Assembly (NCBI RefSeq): GCF_022009635.1
Contig: NZ_CP091716.1
Coordinates: 4,417,001 to 4,481,000, forward strand
Direction of reading: 5' to 3'
Length of the DNA: 64,000 nucleotides
Source of the DNA: Variovorax paradoxus
Lineage (GTDB): Bacteria; Pseudomonadota; Gammaproteobacteria; Burkholderiales; Burkholderiaceae_C
Numbering within the stretch: position 1 is the stretch's first letter; each line of letters opens with the position of its first letter. The position numbers and the translations under genes are program-made. Below the pieces are notes generated by a model. That model saw nothing but the letters and a program-made list of their open reading frames with translations, had not been told where the DNA came from and ran no database searches. Shown piece after piece: positions 17,947 through 27,957 of this stretch.

Positions 17947-19683
17947 TTGAACCAACCCACCCCAGCGATCGTTGCCCAGAGTGCCGTGCGCCGGCTGCCG
18001 CGCATCGCACTGCTGCTGCTGTGCGCGGCCTACCTGCTGCCGGGCCTGGTCGGCCGGGGGCCATGGAAAAGCGCGGACATCACCGCCTTCGGCTACATGG
18101 CCGAACTGGCCCGCACCACTGAAGGCATCTCGCGCTGGTTCGACCCGTTGCTGCTGGGCCTTCGCCCCGAGACCCCCGCGCTGGTTCCGTACTGGATCGG
18201 TGCCTGGGCCATCAAGATCGCTCCCTCGTGGCTCAACCCCGATCTGGCGGTGCGCATCGCGTTTGCATTCCTCCTCTGGGGCACGTTCACCGCCACCTGG
18301 TACGCCGTCTACTATCTGGCCCGCACCGCGCGCGCCCAGCCCGTGGCCTTCGCTTTCGGCGGTGAAGCGCGTCCTACCGACTACGCACGCGCCATCGCCG
18401 ACGGTGGGCTGCTGGCGCTGATCGCCTGCCTCGGCCTGGCCCAACTCGGCCACGAGACCACACCCGCGCTCGCGCAGCTATTCTTCGCCTCGTACCTGTT
18501 CTACGGCGTCGCCGCGCTGCCGTACCGCCGAGCCGGCCCGGTGATCGCGCTGATCGTGGGCACCCTGGGCATCACCTTGAGCGGTGCGCCCACGGTCGGC
18601 CTGGCACTGGCCATCGGCAGCACGCTGTACATCGCCTACGAGCGCCGCAGCGTGGCAAAGAACCGGACCGAATTCGATATCGATTCCGACGACGGCCCCG
18701 GCTACACCCTTGGCGCCTTCGCAACGATGGCGAGCGTCACCGCGCTGGCCGCGGTGCTGGTGTTCGCACTCGGCCTCCCGCAATGGAAGATCACGCTGAC
18801 CGGCGGCTCCTTGTTCGGCGACATCCGCGGCCAGGCCAAGCTGCTGCTGTGGTTCACATGGCCGGTCTGGCCTCTCGCGATCTGGACGCTGTGGCGGTGG
18901 CGCCGACAACTCAATGCGCGCCATGTGGCGCTGCCGTTCTGGTTCGCGCTGGTGCCGCTGGCCGCGACCTGGACGACCGACTTCTCCGACCGCTCGCTGA
19001 TGCTGGCGCTGCCCGCCTTTGCCACGCTGGCGGCATTCGCGCTGCCCACCTTCCGCCGCAGCGCTGCAGCACTGGTCGACTGGTTCAACGTGCTTTTCTT
19101 CAGCGGACTGGCGCTGCTCGGCTGGATCTACTGGATCGCCATGCAGACCGGCGTGCCGCCCAAGCCAGCAGCCAGCGTGACCCGGCTGGTGCCCGGCTTC
19201 GTGCCCGAGTTCTCGCCCATCGCCGTGGTGCTGGCTGCAGCCGCGACCATTGCCTGGTGCTGGCTGGTGCGCTGGCGCACCGGGCGGCATCGCGCGGCCC
19301 TCTGGAAAACGCTGGTGCTGCCGGCCGGCGGCACGGCGCTGTGCTGGATGCTGCTGATGACGCTGTGGCTGCCCCCGATCGACTACGCGCGCAGCTACGT
19401 GCCGCAGGTGCACGCCGTGGCCGAACGCGTCGGCCAGCCGAACTGCATCGCGGAACTCGCGTTGAGCCGCCCGCACATCGCAGCACTGCGCTACCACGGC
19501 CAGTTCAACCTGCAGCCACTGCTGCTGGGCACCGATTGCCCCTGGCTGCTGGCGAGCCCGGAGACCATCGAGCGCCTGCACACGATCATCCCCTTCGATC
19601 AATGGCGCTTCAGCGGCACCCTTCGCCGTCCCAGCAGCCCGGCCGACGACCTGCTGCTCTACCAGAAGATCACGCCCCAGTGA
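17947..19683 (+). CDS. Polytopic membrane protein, probable GT-C (ArnT/PMT-like) glycosyltransferase
   Basis: A 578-residue protein with about ten or more hydrophobic helices. The first periplasmic loop contains GRGPWKSADITAFG, resembling the acidic loop of GT-C enzymes such as ArnT that take sugars from polyprenyl phosphate. The C-terminal 150 residues are soluble. The start is TTG at 17947; a GTG 13 codons later, directly before the first helix, is an alternative, and neither has a strong ribosome site. It ends in a GTGA overlap with the MATE exporter gene. The enzymatic role is inferred from topology and the loop, not proven. Confidence 0.65.
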   Translation: MNQPTPAIVAQSAVRRLPRIALLLLCAAYLLPGLVGRGPWKSADITAFGYMAELARTTEGISRWFDPLLLGLRPETPALVPYWIGAWAIKIAPSWLNPDLAVRIAFAFLLWGTFTATWYAVYYLARTARAQPVAFAFGGEARPTDYARAIADGGLLALIACLGLAQLGHETTPALAQLFFASYLFYGVAALPYRRAGPVIALIVGTLGITLSGAPTVGLALAIGSTLYIAYERRSVAKNRTEFDIDSDDGPGYTLGAFATMASVTALAAVLVFALGLPQWKITLTGGSLFGDIRGQAKLLLWFTWPVWPLAIWTLWRWRRQLNARHVALPFWFALVPLAATWTTDFSDRSLMLALPAFATLAAFALPTFRRSAAALVDWFNVLFFSGLALLGWIYWIAMQTGVPPKPAASVTRLVPGFVPEFSPIAVVLAAAATIAWCWLVRWRTGRHRAALWKTLVLPAGGTALCWMLLMTLWLPPIDYARSYVPQVHAVAERVGQPNCIAELALSRPHIAALRYHGQFNLQPLLLGTDCPWLLASPETIERLHTIIPFDQWRFSGTLRRPSSPADDLLLYQKITPQ

Positions 19684-21032
19684 GCGCACCCAGCGGCGAA
19701 AGGGGCCTGATCGCTCGGCACGCCGGCACCGTGCTGGTCGGCCAGTTGGCCGTGATGGCCTTCGGCGTGACCGACACCATCATCGCCGGCCGCTACTCCG
19801 AGGGCGCACTGGCCGCACTGTCGGTCGGCGCCGCGATTTTCGTCAGCGTGTACGTCTCGCTGATGGGTGTGCTGCAGGCGCTGCTGCCTGTGTGGGCTGA
19901 ACTGCACGGCGCCGGGCGAAGCAACGAAGTGGGCCGCTCGGTGCGGCAATCGCTGTACCTCGCTGCCATTGCGATCGTGGTGGGCATGGCCGCGCTGCTG
20001 GCACCCGCCGCGGTGCTGCGGCTGACTCAGGTGCCCCCCGAAATGCGCGGCGACGTGGAGATGTACCTGCGCGTGCTGGCCTTCGCCTTGGCACCAGCCC
20101 TGCTCTTTCGCCTGTTCAGCACGCTGAACCAGAGCCTGGGCAAGCCGCAGCTCGTGACGTGGCTCCAGTTGGGCTCGCTGTTCGTGAAGCTGCCGCTTTC
20201 GATCTGGTTCACCTTCGGCGGTGCGGGCCTGCCCGCGATGGGGCTGGTGGGTTGCGGCTGGGCCACGCTGTGCGTGAACTGGGCCATGCTCGCCTGCGCG
20301 ATCTGGTTGCTGCGCAGCAGTCCCTTCTATCGCGGCTATCGGTTGTGGGAACGCCTCGAGAAGCCCGACTGGCACCAGATCCGCCTGTTCGCCAAGCTGG
20401 GCGTGCCGGGAGGCCTGGCCGTGCTGGTCGAAGTGACTTCGTTCACGCTGATGGCGCTGTTCATCGCGCGCCTGGGCACTGCTGCGGCGGCGGCGCACCA
20501 GATCGCGGCGAACCTGATGGCGGTGGCATACATGGTGCCGCTGTCGCTCTCGATCGCGACCAGCGCGCGCGTGAGCTTCTGGCTCGGCGCCGGCGATGCC
20601 ATGCGGGCGCGCCACGCATGCAGGCTGGGATTCGAGCAGACCGTGTTGTGCGCGCTGCTGTTCTCGACTGCGCTGGTCACCTTCCGCCATCCGTTGGCCA
20701 ACGTGTATTCAGACAACCCCGCAGTGGTCGCCTTGGCAGCGTCGCTGATGCTGGCCGTGGCTGCCTATCACCTGGCCGACGCCATGCAAACGCTGTGCGT
20801 GTTCCTGCTGCGTTGCTACCGGGTCACGCTGGCGCCGCTGGTCATCTACTGCACGATGCTCTGGGGCCTGGGACTCGGCGGCAGCTACCTGCTTGCGTAT
20901 CACGGCCTGGGGCCGTGGACAGCCATGCGATCGCCGCTGGCGTTCTGGATGATGAGTGCTGGCGCACTGGCGCTGACGGCCATGTTCTTCATCAGCCTGC
21001 TGCGCTGGACCATGAAGAAGCGCGCGGCCTGA
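19680..21032 (+). CDS. MATE family efflux transporter
   Basis: A 450-residue protein with twelve predicted membrane helices in two homologous halves. Family motifs include FGVTDTIIAGRYSEGALAAL near the N-terminus and ALGLVGCGWATL-like helix 6 (MGLVGCGWATL). It exports cationic drugs or metabolites in exchange for Na+ or H+. The start is taken as GTG 19680, which overlaps the stop of the preceding gene (GTGA). A reading frame extending upstream to 18783 is an artefact. Coupling to the glycosyltransferase-like gene suggests co-expression, not a known shared pathway. Confidence 0.88.
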   Translation: MSAPSGERGLIARHAGTVLVGQLAVMAFGVTDTIIAGRYSEGALAALSVGAAIFVSVYVSLMGVLQALLPVWAELHGAGRSNEVGRSVRQSLYLAAIAIVVGMAALLAPAAVLRLTQVPPEMRGDVEMYLRVLAFALAPALLFRLFSTLNQSLGKPQLVTWLQLGSLFVKLPLSIWFTFGGAGLPAMGLVGCGWATLCVNWAMLACAIWLLRSSPFYRGYRLWERLEKPDWHQIRLFAKLGVPGGLAVLVEVTSFTLMALFIARLGTAAAAAHQIAANLMAVAYMVPLSLSIATSARVSFWLGAGDAMRARHACRLGFEQTVLCALLFSTALVTFRHPLANVYSDNPAVVALAASLMLAVAAYHLADAMQTLCVFLLRCYRVTLAPLVIYCTMLWGLGLGGSYLLAYHGLGPWTAMRSPLAFWMMSAGALALTAMFFISLLRWTMKKRAA

Positions 21033-21051
21033 AAGCCGCCGTGCCGCCTGC

Positions 21052-22395
21052 TTAGTGCTGCTTGGCCAGCAGTCGCGCTTCCCGGACACGCGCAGCCGGG
21101 AACACCAGCGCGAAGCGAGAGCCCTTGCCCACCGTGCTTTCGATGCGCAACTCGGCGCCGTGGCGTTGCGCGATGTGCTTCACGATGGCAAGGCCCAACC
21201 CGGTACCACCGGTCTCGCGCGAACGACTGCGGTCGATGCGGTAGAAGCGTTCGGTCAGGCGGGGAATGTGCTCAGCCGCGATGCCGGGGCCCGTGTCCTT
21301 CACCGCATATTCACCGCGCCCGTCAGGCAGCACCCGCCAGCTGACGGCCACCTCGCCGCCACCGGGCGTGTAGCGGATGGCGTTGCTCAGCAGGTTCGAC
21401 ATCGCGCTCTGCAGTTCGGTCGGCGCGCCCGACACCTCGGACTCTGCATCGATGGTGAACGAAAGGCGGTGGCCCAGCGGTGCCAATCGGCCCGACAGTC
21501 CTCGGCCCTCATCCTCGCAATGCGCCAGCAGGGCCCGGATGCGGATCCACTGGTTGCCCGAAGGCGCCGCGCTGCCCTCCAGCCGCGACAGCGTCAGCAG
21601 GTCGTTCACCAGCGTTTCCATGCGGTGCGACTGCTGCCCCATCAGCGACAGGTAGCGCGTGCGCTCGTCCGCATCGAGCGGCAGGTTCTGCAGCGTTTCG
21701 ACAAAGCCCGCGAGCACGGTCAGCGGCGTGCGGATCTCATGAGACACGTTCGCCACGAAATCGCGGCGCATGGCTTCCGCCTGCTCCAGCGCCGTGATGT
21801 CGCGCGTCAGCAGCATGCGGCGGTTGCCCGCATAAGGATGCACCTGCACCGACAGCCGCACGAGGTGGCTGCGCTGGTGCGCATGACCCGGGCCGAAGGC
21901 GTCGATGATGACGTCGCGGCTGTAGTTCCACGACGCGAGGTAGGCAACGAAAGCCGGGTCTCGCACCAGGTTGGCCAGGTGCTGCGCAAGGTCGCGCTCC
22001 GCGTCGATGCCGAACTGGCTGGCTGCCGTCTGGTTGCACCATTCGATGCGGCCTTGCTCGTCGAGCAGCACCACGCCGTTCGGCGATGCCTGGATGGCGG
22101 CCAGGAACTCCTGCAGCCGGTCTTCGGCCTGCCGGGTCTGCTGCTCGCGGTCTCGCAGCAGCTTGCGGATTCGCTCGGACAACTCGCCCCACACACCCGG
22201 CCCACGCGCCGGCAGGCCCACTGCGTCGTTGCGAAGCACCTGCAGCAGCCGCTGTGCGCGCCAGGCATCGAATCCCAGCCACAGCACCGCGCCCAACCAG
22301 GCACCCAACCAGCCGAATTTCCAGCCGAAAGCGGCAACAGCGCCCGCTCCGATCGCAAGGGACGCTATTAAAAATGTAGCAATACGGAAAGGCAT
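21052..22395 (-). CDS. phoR: Phosphate regulon sensor histidine kinase PhoR
   Basis: A 447-residue inner-membrane kinase. Two N-terminal helices (residues 5-45) are followed by a PAS domain (EFLAAIQASPNGVVLLDEQG). The H box FVANVSHEIRTPL has its phosphorylated His at about 219. The N box is LLSNAIRYTPGG and the G boxes are DTGPGIA and GTGLGLAIVKH. It senses Pst transporter state through PhoU and phosphorylates PhoB. It is the last gene of the pstS-to-phoR run, 44 bp after phoB. Confidence 0.95.
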   Translation of the reverse strand: MPFRIATFLIASLAIGAGAVAAFGWKFGWLGAWLGAVLWLGFDAWRAQRLLQVLRNDAVGLPARGPGVWGELSERIRKLLRDREQQTRQAEDRLQEFLAAIQASPNGVVLLDEQGRIEWCNQTAASQFGIDAERDLAQHLANLVRDPAFVAYLASWNYSRDVIIDAFGPGHAHQRSHLVRLSVQVHPYAGNRRMLLTRDITALEQAEAMRRDFVANVSHEIRTPLTVLAGFVETLQNLPLDADERTRYLSLMGQQSHRMETLVNDLLTLSRLEGSAAPSGNQWIRIRALLAHCEDEGRGLSGRLAPLGHRLSFTIDAESEVSGAPTELQSAMSNLLSNAIRYTPGGGEVAVSWRVLPDGRGEYAVKDTGPGIAAEHIPRLTERFYRIDRSRSRETGGTGLGLAIVKHIAQRHGAELRIESTVGKGSRFALVFPAARVREARLLAKQH

Positions 22396-22439
22396 GGCGG
22401 GCGATTATCCGCGCCCGCAGCCAAAGGAAGCCACGGCGC

Positions 22440-23132
22440 TCAAACCGTGACTTGAGCGGTCAGGCGGTAGCCGGCTCCGCGCACGGTTTCCACCATGGGC
22501 GCTGCCGCGCCCAGCGATTCACGCAGGCGCTTGACGTGCACATCGACTGTGCGTTCCTCGATGTAGACATGGTCGCCCCACACCTTGTCGAGCAACTGGG
22601 CCCGGCTGTGCACGCGCTCGGCATGCTGCATCAGGTAAGCCAGCAGCTTGAATTCGGTCGGGCCGACCTTGAGGGCGCCGCCCTGCCAGGTCACGCGATG
22701 AGTGGAGGTGTCGAGCGCCAGTTCGCCGATTTCGACGCGCTCCGTCACTACTTCCGGCGCCCGGCGGCGTAGCACCGCGCGGATGCGGGCCAACATTTCC
22801 TGGGTAGAGAAAGGCTTGGTGATGTAGTCGTCGGCACCGGCGTCGAGGCCCGCGACCTTGTCTGGCTCGTCGCCGCGCGCCGTCAGCATCAGGATCGGGA
22901 TGGCCTTGGTGCGCGGGTCCTTGCGCCACTGGCGCGCGAGCTGCAGGCCGCTTTGGCCGGGCAGCATCCAGTCGAGCAGGATCAGGTCCGGCAGGAAGGC
23001 GTCGATCTCGCGCTGGGCTGCGGCACCATCTTCCGACCAGATCGGCTCGAAGCCGTTATGGCGCAGGTTGACGGCGATCAGCTCGGCGATCGAGGACTCG
23101 TCTTCGACGATCAGGACTCGGGGTTTCTTCAT
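22440..23132 (-). CDS. phoB: Phosphate regulon response regulator PhoB
   Basis: A 230-residue OmpR-family regulator. The receiver domain has the acidic pair VEDE near residue 10, phospho-acceptor Asp54 in ILLDWMLPG, and Lys in TKPFS. The C-terminal winged helix contains VGPTEFKLLAYLM and RTVDVHVKRLR. Phosphorylated PhoB binds pho boxes. Four candidate boxes occur in this window, before pstS, ppx, ppk and olsB. Confidence 0.97.
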   Translation of the reverse strand: MKKPRVLIVEDESSIAELIAVNLRHNGFEPIWSEDGAAAQREIDAFLPDLILLDWMLPGQSGLQLARQWRKDPRTKAIPILMLTARGDEPDKVAGLDAGADDYITKPFSTQEMLARIRAVLRRRAPEVVTERVEIGELALDTSTHRVTWQGGALKVGPTEFKLLAYLMQHAERVHSRAQLLDKVWGDHVYIEERTVDVHVKRLRESLGAAAPMVETVRGAGYRLTAQVTV

Positions 23133-23160
23133 TGCTTTCTTGGGAGTCTTGCCGCCGTTG

Positions 23161-23862
23161 TTACTGCAGCGCGGACTCTATTTCTTGCATCGAAGTGTGC
23201 CGCACATCGGCACCCTTGACGATGTAGATGATGAATTCGGCGATGTTCTTGGCATGGTCGCCGATGCGTTCGATGGCCTTGGCCAGGAACAGCAGGTCGA
23301 GGCTGGCGGAAATCGTGCGCGGGTCTTCCATCATGTAGGTGACCAGCTTGCGCACGAAACCGTCGAACTCGCGGTCGATCAGGTCGTCGTCCTTCAGGAT
23401 CGACAGCGCTGCGGCGGTGTCGAGCCGGGCGAAGGCGTCGAGCGCGGTGCGCAGCAGGCCCGAAGCCAGGTCGGCAGCGATGCGCAGCTCGGTCGTGGGC
23501 AGTTGGCGTGCCGCGCCGCTCTCGATGATCGACTTGACCATGCGCGCGATCTTGTTGGCCTCGTCGCCCACGCGTTCGAGGTTGGCGGTGGTCTTGCTGA
23601 TGGCGATCAGCAGGCGCAGGTCGCGAGCCGTGGGCTGGCGACGCGCGATGATCGACGACAGCTCGCGGTCGATGTCGATTTCCATCGCATTGACACGGTG
23701 CTCGGTCTCCATCACGCGGTCAGCGGCTTCGGAGTCGAACTGCAGCAGCGCGTACACGGCCTGGTGAATCTGCGACTCGACCATGCCGCCGAGTTCCATC
23801 ACGCGCGACGAGACGCCGTTGAGTTCGCTGTCGAACTGGCTGGAAAGGTGTTTCTCGGTCAT
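23161..23862 (-). CDS. phoU: Phosphate signalling protein PhoU
   Basis: A 233-residue helical protein with two PhoU three-helix repeats. The metal-binding E/DxxxD-type motifs are visible as RVMETEHRVNAMEIDID in the first half and AKAIERIGDHAKNIAEF in the second. It links the Pst transporter to PhoR and represses the regulon when phosphate is plentiful. It sits 16 bp after pstB and 28 bp before phoB. Confidence 0.96.
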   Translation of the reverse strand: MTEKHLSSQFDSELNGVSSRVMELGGMVESQIHQAVYALLQFDSEAADRVMETEHRVNAMEIDIDRELSSIIARRQPTARDLRLLIAISKTTANLERVGDEANKIARMVKSIIESGAARQLPTTELRIAADLASGLLRTALDAFARLDTAAALSILKDDDLIDREFDGFVRKLVTYMMEDPRTISASLDLLFLAKAIERIGDHAKNIAEFIIYIVKGADVRHTSMQEIESALQ

Positions 23863-23878
23863 TTTGTCTCCTTTGACT

Positions 23879-24658
23879 TCAACCGAAGCGGCCGGTGATG
23901 TAGTCCTCGGTCTCCTTGCGCTGCGGCTTGAAGAACATCTGTTCGGTGGCGCCGAACTCGATCAGGTCGCCGAGGTACATGTAGGCGGTGTAGTCGCTGC
24001 AGCGGGCGGCCTGCTGCATGTTATGCGTCACGATGACCACCGTGTATTCATTCTTCAGTTCGGCGATCAGTTCCTCGATCTTCGCGGTGGAGATCGGGTC
24101 GAGCGCAGAGCAGGGTTCGTCGAGCAGCAGCACTTCGGGCTTGATGGCGATGCCGCGTGCGATGCACAGGCGCTGCTGCTGGCCGCCGGAGAGGCCCGAG
24201 CCGCTTTGCTGCAGCTTGTCGCGCACTTCGGTCCACAGGGCGGCCTTCTTCAGGGCCCATTCGACACGGTCGTCCATTTCGCTGGCCGAGAGGTTCTCGA
24301 ACAGCTTCACGCCGAAGGCGATGTTGTCGTAGATCGACATCGGGAACGGCGTGGGCTTCTGGAACACCATGCCGACCTTGGCGCGGATCAGCGCCACGTC
24401 TTGCTTGGAGGTGAGCAGGTTCTCGCCGTCGAGGGCGATGGTGCCTTCGGCGCGTTGCTCGGGGTAGAGCTCGAACATGCGGTTGAAGGTGCGCAGCAAG
24501 GTCGACTTGCCGCAGCCCGACGGGCCGATGAAGGCCGTGACCTTGTTCTCGGGGATCTCGAGGTTGATGCCCTTGAGCGCGTGGAACTTGCCGTAGTAGA
24601 AGTTCAGGTCCTTGACCGAAATCTTCGAGCGCGACGGTTGTGCGACGGTGTTTGGCAT
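23879..24658 (-). CDS. pstB: Phosphate ABC transporter ATP-binding protein PstB
   Basis: A 259-residue ATPase from ATG 24658 (MPNTVA). It begins the fold with [19 protein letters not shown]. Walker A is GPSGCGKST, the signature [14 protein letters not shown], and Walker [16 protein letters not shown], typical of PstB. It energises high-affinity phosphate uptake through PstC/PstA. It lies 17 bp after pstA. Confidence 0.97.
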   Translation of the reverse strand: MPNTVAQPSRSKISVKDLNFYYGKFHALKGINLEIPENKVTAFIGPSGCGKSTLLRTFNRMFELYPEQRAEGTIALDGENLLTSKQDVALIRAKVGMVFQKPTPFPMSIYDNIAFGVKLFENLSASEMDDRVEWALKKAALWTEVRDKLQQSGSGLSGGQQQRLCIARGIAIKPEVLLLDEPCSALDPISTAKIEELIAELKNEYTVVIVTHNMQQAARCSDYTAYMYLGDLIEFGATEQMFFKPQRKETEDYITGRFG

Positions 24659-24675
24659 GTTGGCGTCTTCTTGAT

Positions 24676-25563
24676 TTAGTGTTTGTTGCGCGTCAGGACC
24701 CGCGCCAGGATATTGAGGGCGAGCACGGCGACGGTGATCAGGAACACGCCGGCCCATGCCAGCTGTTGCCAATTCTCGTACGGGCTCATTGCGAACTTGA
24801 AGATCGTGACCGGCAGGCTGGCCATCGGCTGGCTCACGTCGGCGGTCCAGAACTGGTTGTTCAGCGCGGTGAAGAGCAGCGGCGCGGTCTCGCCAGCGAT
24901 GCGGGCCACGGCCAGCAGCACACCGGTGACCACACCGGCGCGGGCCGCGCGCAGCGTGATGCTGATGATGACCTTCCACTTCGGCGTGCCAAGTGCGTAG
25001 GCTGCCTCGCGCAGGCCCGGGGGCACCAGCTGCAGCATGTTCTCGGTGGTGCGGATCACGACCGGAATCACGATCAGCGCCAGTGCGATGGAGCCGGCAA
25101 GGCCGGAGAAGGTCTTGAAGTAGGCCACCACCACGGCATAGACGAACAGGCCGATCACGATCGACGGCGCCGACAGCAGGATGTCATTGACGAAGCGAGT
25201 GATCGAGGCCAGCCAGCCCTTGGGGTTGTACTCGGCCAGGTAGATGCCGGCCATGATGCCGATGGGCGTGCCCACGAAGGTGGCCAGCATCACCATCACG
25301 AACGAACCGAAGATCGCGTTGGCGATACCGCCCGCCTCGTTCGGCGGCGGCGTCATTTCGGTGAAGGTGGCGATGGCCAGGCCGCCGACGCCCTGGCGTA
25401 GCGTTTCCCACAGGATCCAGACCAGCCAGAACACGCCGAATGCCATCGCGGCGAGCGACAGCGTCAGTGCGATCTTGTTGACACGGTTGCGCGAGGCGAA
25501 CTTGGCCTGGCGCATTTCGGCGAGCGCCTTGGCGCTCAGGAGGTTTTGCGCGGTGGTGCTCAC
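24676..25563 (-). CDS. pstA: Phosphate ABC transporter permease PstA
   Basis: A 295-residue permease with six membrane helices and the PstA pattern [20 protein letters not shown] in the first periplasmic loop, then the EAA-type loop [16 protein letters not shown]. Its ATG overlaps the pstC stop by four bases (25560-25563). It forms the channel with PstC. Confidence 0.96.
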   Translation of the reverse strand: MSTTAQNLLSAKALAEMRQAKFASRNRVNKIALTLSLAAMAFGVFWLVWILWETLRQGVGGLAIATFTEMTPPPNEAGGIANAIFGSFVMVMLATFVGTPIGIMAGIYLAEYNPKGWLASITRFVNDILLSAPSIVIGLFVYAVVVAYFKTFSGLAGSIALALIVIPVVIRTTENMLQLVPPGLREAAYALGTPKWKVIISITLRAARAGVVTGVLLAVARIAGETAPLLFTALNNQFWTADVSQPMASLPVTIFKFAMSPYENWQQLAWAGVFLITVAVLALNILARVLTRNKH

Positions 25564-26642
25564 GACTTGGTTCCTTCGCTCTTCTTCATCTTGGCAAGCA
25601 GCATCTTCGACAGCGACAGCACGACGAAGGTAATGAAGAACAGCACGAGGCCGAGGTACATCAGTGCAGCCTGGTGCAGGCCGGCGCCGGCTTCGGCGAA
25701 TTCGTTGGCGAGTGCCGAGGTGATGCTGTTGGCAGCCTCGAACACGGAAAGGGAATTGAGCTGGTTCATGTTGCCGATCACGAACGTGACCGCCATCGTT
25801 TCACCCAGCGCCCGGCCGAGGCCGAGCATGATGCCGCCGATCACGCCGGCCTTGGTGTAGGGCAGCACGACCTTGGAAACGACTTCCCAGGTGGTCGAAC
25901 CCAGGCCATAGGCCGATTCCTTGAGAAGCGGTGGCGTCACTTCGAACACATCGCGCATCACCGAGGCGATGAACGGGATGATCATGATCGCGAGGATGAT
26001 GCCTGCCGACAGAATACCGATGCCCACGGGCGGGCCGGACACCAAGGCGCCGAGGTACGGCACGCCGGTCAGCAGCTTCTGCAGCGGCTGCTGCACCCAG
26101 GTCGACAGGATCGGGCCGAACACCAGCAGGCCCCACATGCCATAGACGATGGACGGCACCGCCGCCAGCAGTTCAATGGCCGTACCCAACGGGCGCTTGA
26201 GCCAGTTGGGCGAAAGTTCAGTAAGAAAGAGTGCAATGCCGAAGCTCACCGGCACAGCGATGACCAGCGCGATGATCGAGGTGGCCAGCGTGCCGTAGAT
26301 CATGACCAGGCCGCCGTACTCCTCCTTCACCGGGTCCCACACGCTGCTCGTGAGGAAGCCGAGGCCGTACTTGGAAATGGCGGGCCATGCGCCGACGATC
26401 AGCGACACCAGGATGCCGATGAGCATCGCGAGCGTCAGCAGCGCGGCGCCCTTGGCAGCCCAGCCGAACAAACGGTCGGCCATCGGGCCGGAGCGCGGGG
26501 CCTTGACGGGGGGCGGAGGGGCGGTAACGCGGCCGCGCTCGGCCGCGAGGTCGAGGGAGGCGCCTGCGGCGGGAAAGGTGGATGACACGGGTCGCTCCGG
26601 CAAAGACGAAAGCGGCGCGTCCTCGAGCGAAGAATTGCTCAT
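25560..26642 (-). CDS. pstC: Phosphate ABC transporter permease PstC
   Basis: A 360-residue permease with a proline-rich cytoplasmic N-terminus of about 55 residues followed by six helices. Motifs include [20 protein letters not shown] and the EAA loop [16 protein letters not shown]. The N-terminal extension is longer than in E. coli PstC, which is about 319 residues; a later start would be possible, but none is clearly better. It lies 30 bp after pstS. Confidence 0.95.
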   Translation of the reverse strand: MSNSSLEDAPLSSLPERPVSSTFPAAGASLDLAAERGRVTAPPPPVKAPRSGPMADRLFGWAAKGAALLTLAMLIGILVSLIVGAWPAISKYGLGFLTSSVWDPVKEEYGGLVMIYGTLATSIIALVIAVPVSFGIALFLTELSPNWLKRPLGTAIELLAAVPSIVYGMWGLLVFGPILSTWVQQPLQKLLTGVPYLGALVSGPPVGIGILSAGIILAIMIIPFIASVMRDVFEVTPPLLKESAYGLGSTTWEVVSKVVLPYTKAGVIGGIMLGLGRALGETMAVTFVIGNMNQLNSLSVFEAANSITSALANEFAEAGAGLHQAALMYLGLVLFFITFVVLSLSKMLLAKMKKSEGTKS

Positions 26643-26672
26643 GGGCGCGCCGTTCTGGACTGATGGGTTGTT

Positions 26673-27707
26673 TTACTTGTAAGCGACGGCCTTGCCCGAC
26701 GCATCCTTCACATCACCCCATGCCTTGGCGATGGATGCCTTCACGGCGTCAGGCATCGGCACGTAGTCGAGTTCGTCGGCCGTCTTGTCGCCGCTCTTGT
26801 AGGCCCAGTCGAAGAACTTCAGCACGGTGGTCGCGTTGGCGGGCTTGTCTTGCACCTTGTGCAGCAAGATGAAGGTCGCGCCGGTGATCGGCCATGCGCC
26901 CTTGTCGGACTGGTTGGTCAGCACCTGGTAGAAGGTCTTGCTCCAGTCGGCGCCGGAAGCAGCGGCCTTGAAGGCGGTGTCGTCGGGCGACACGAAGGTG
27001 CCAGCGGCGTTTTGCATTTGCGCGTACGTCATCTTGTTTTGCTTGACGTAGGCGTATTCGACGTAGCCGATCGAGTTGGGCAGGCGGTTCACGAAAGCGG
27101 CAACGCCTTCGTTGCCCTTGCCGCCCGCGCCGGTGGGCCAGTTCACGGCCGTGCCTTCGCCGACCTTGCTCTTCCACTCGGCGTTGACCTTGCTCAGGTA
27201 GTTGGTGAACAGGAAGCTGGTGCCCGAACCGTCGGCGCGGCGGACCGGGGCGATGGCGGCGTCAGGCAGAGCCAGCGAACCATTCAGCGCCTTGATGGCG
27301 GGGTCGTTCCACTTGGTGATCTTGCCGAGGTAGATGTCGCCCAGGACTTGGCCGTTGAGCTTCAGTTCACCGGGCTTGATGCCCTGAATGTTGACCACGG
27401 GGATCACGCCGCCGATGACGGTGGGGAACTGCATCAGGCCCTTGGCTTGCAGTTCGTCGTCCTTCAGGGGAGCATCCGAAGCGCCGAAATCGACGGTCTT
27501 GGCTTCGATTTGCTTGATGCCGGCGCCCGAACCGACCGACTGGTAGTTGATCTTGACGCCGGTAGCCTTGTTGAAGTCGGAAGCCCACTTGGCGTACAGC
27601 GGTGCCGGGAAGCTGGCGCCGGCGCCGGTCACGTCTTGCGCGAAGGCGGGAATGGTGAACATCGCGGCCAGGAGACCGGCGGTTGCAAATTTGAACGTCG
27701 TTTTCAT
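26673..27707 (-). CDS. pstS: Phosphate-binding periplasmic protein PstS
   Basis: A 344-residue protein from ATG 27707. A signal peptide ([16 protein letters not shown] to AFA) is followed by [17 protein letters not shown] and the phosphate-site segments SVGSGAG and [10 protein letters not shown]. It binds inorganic phosphate for PstCAB. An AAGGAAG ribosome site precedes the ATG, and a three-unit pho-box-like array sits 65 bp upstream. Confidence 0.97.
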   Translation of the reverse strand: MKTTFKFATAGLLAAMFTIPAFAQDVTGAGASFPAPLYAKWASDFNKATGVKINYQSVGSGAGIKQIEAKTVDFGASDAPLKDDELQAKGLMQFPTVIGGVIPVVNIQGIKPGELKLNGQVLGDIYLGKITKWNDPAIKALNGSLALPDAAIAPVRRADGSGTSFLFTNYLSKVNAEWKSKVGEGTAVNWPTGAGGKGNEGVAAFVNRLPNSIGYVEYAYVKQNKMTYAQMQNAAGTFVSPDDTAFKAAASGADWSKTFYQVLTNQSDKGAWPITGATFILLHKVQDKPANATTVLKFFDWAYKSGDKTADELDYVPMPDAVKASIAKAWGDVKDASGKAVAYK

Positions 27708-27772
27708 GAAGCTTCCTTTTAGAAGTAAGAAGTAGTCCCTTTCGGGCTTGGGACGGACTCTAAAAAGCTTCT

Positions 27773-27799
27773 GTGACATCAATATGACACCCCTCTGTC
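27773..27799 (-). promoter_or_regulatory. Candidate pho box upstream of pstS
   Basis: Read on the minus strand, three units spaced 11 bp apart: GACAG (27799-27795), GTCAT (27788-27784) and GTCAC (27777-27773). The E. coli PhoB site has TGTCAT-like half-sites with the same 11-bp period. It lies 66-92 bp before the pstS ATG. Confidence 0.7.
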
Positions 27800-27841
27800 G
27801 AGGGAAAATGACGGTAATCCCACGGTGACTTGTGTGACGCT

Positions 27842-27857
27842 GTCACACAATCGTCAT
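27842..27857 (+). promoter_or_regulatory. Candidate pho box upstream of ppx
   Basis: GTCAC (27842-27846) and GTCAT (27853-27857), 11 bp apart, on the plus strand. They are part of a larger TGTGAC-GC-TGTCACA palindromic stretch between the divergent pstS and ppx genes and lie about 100 bp before the ppx start. Confidence 0.5.
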
Positions 27858-27957
27858 GCACCACGCCTAGCCTCCACCCCCTGCTGTGATGAGACTTGAG
27901 GCGCGGCGCGTTCTGTCACGGCGCTACGATTCAGAGAACCGCCCTCTCCACTACAAA

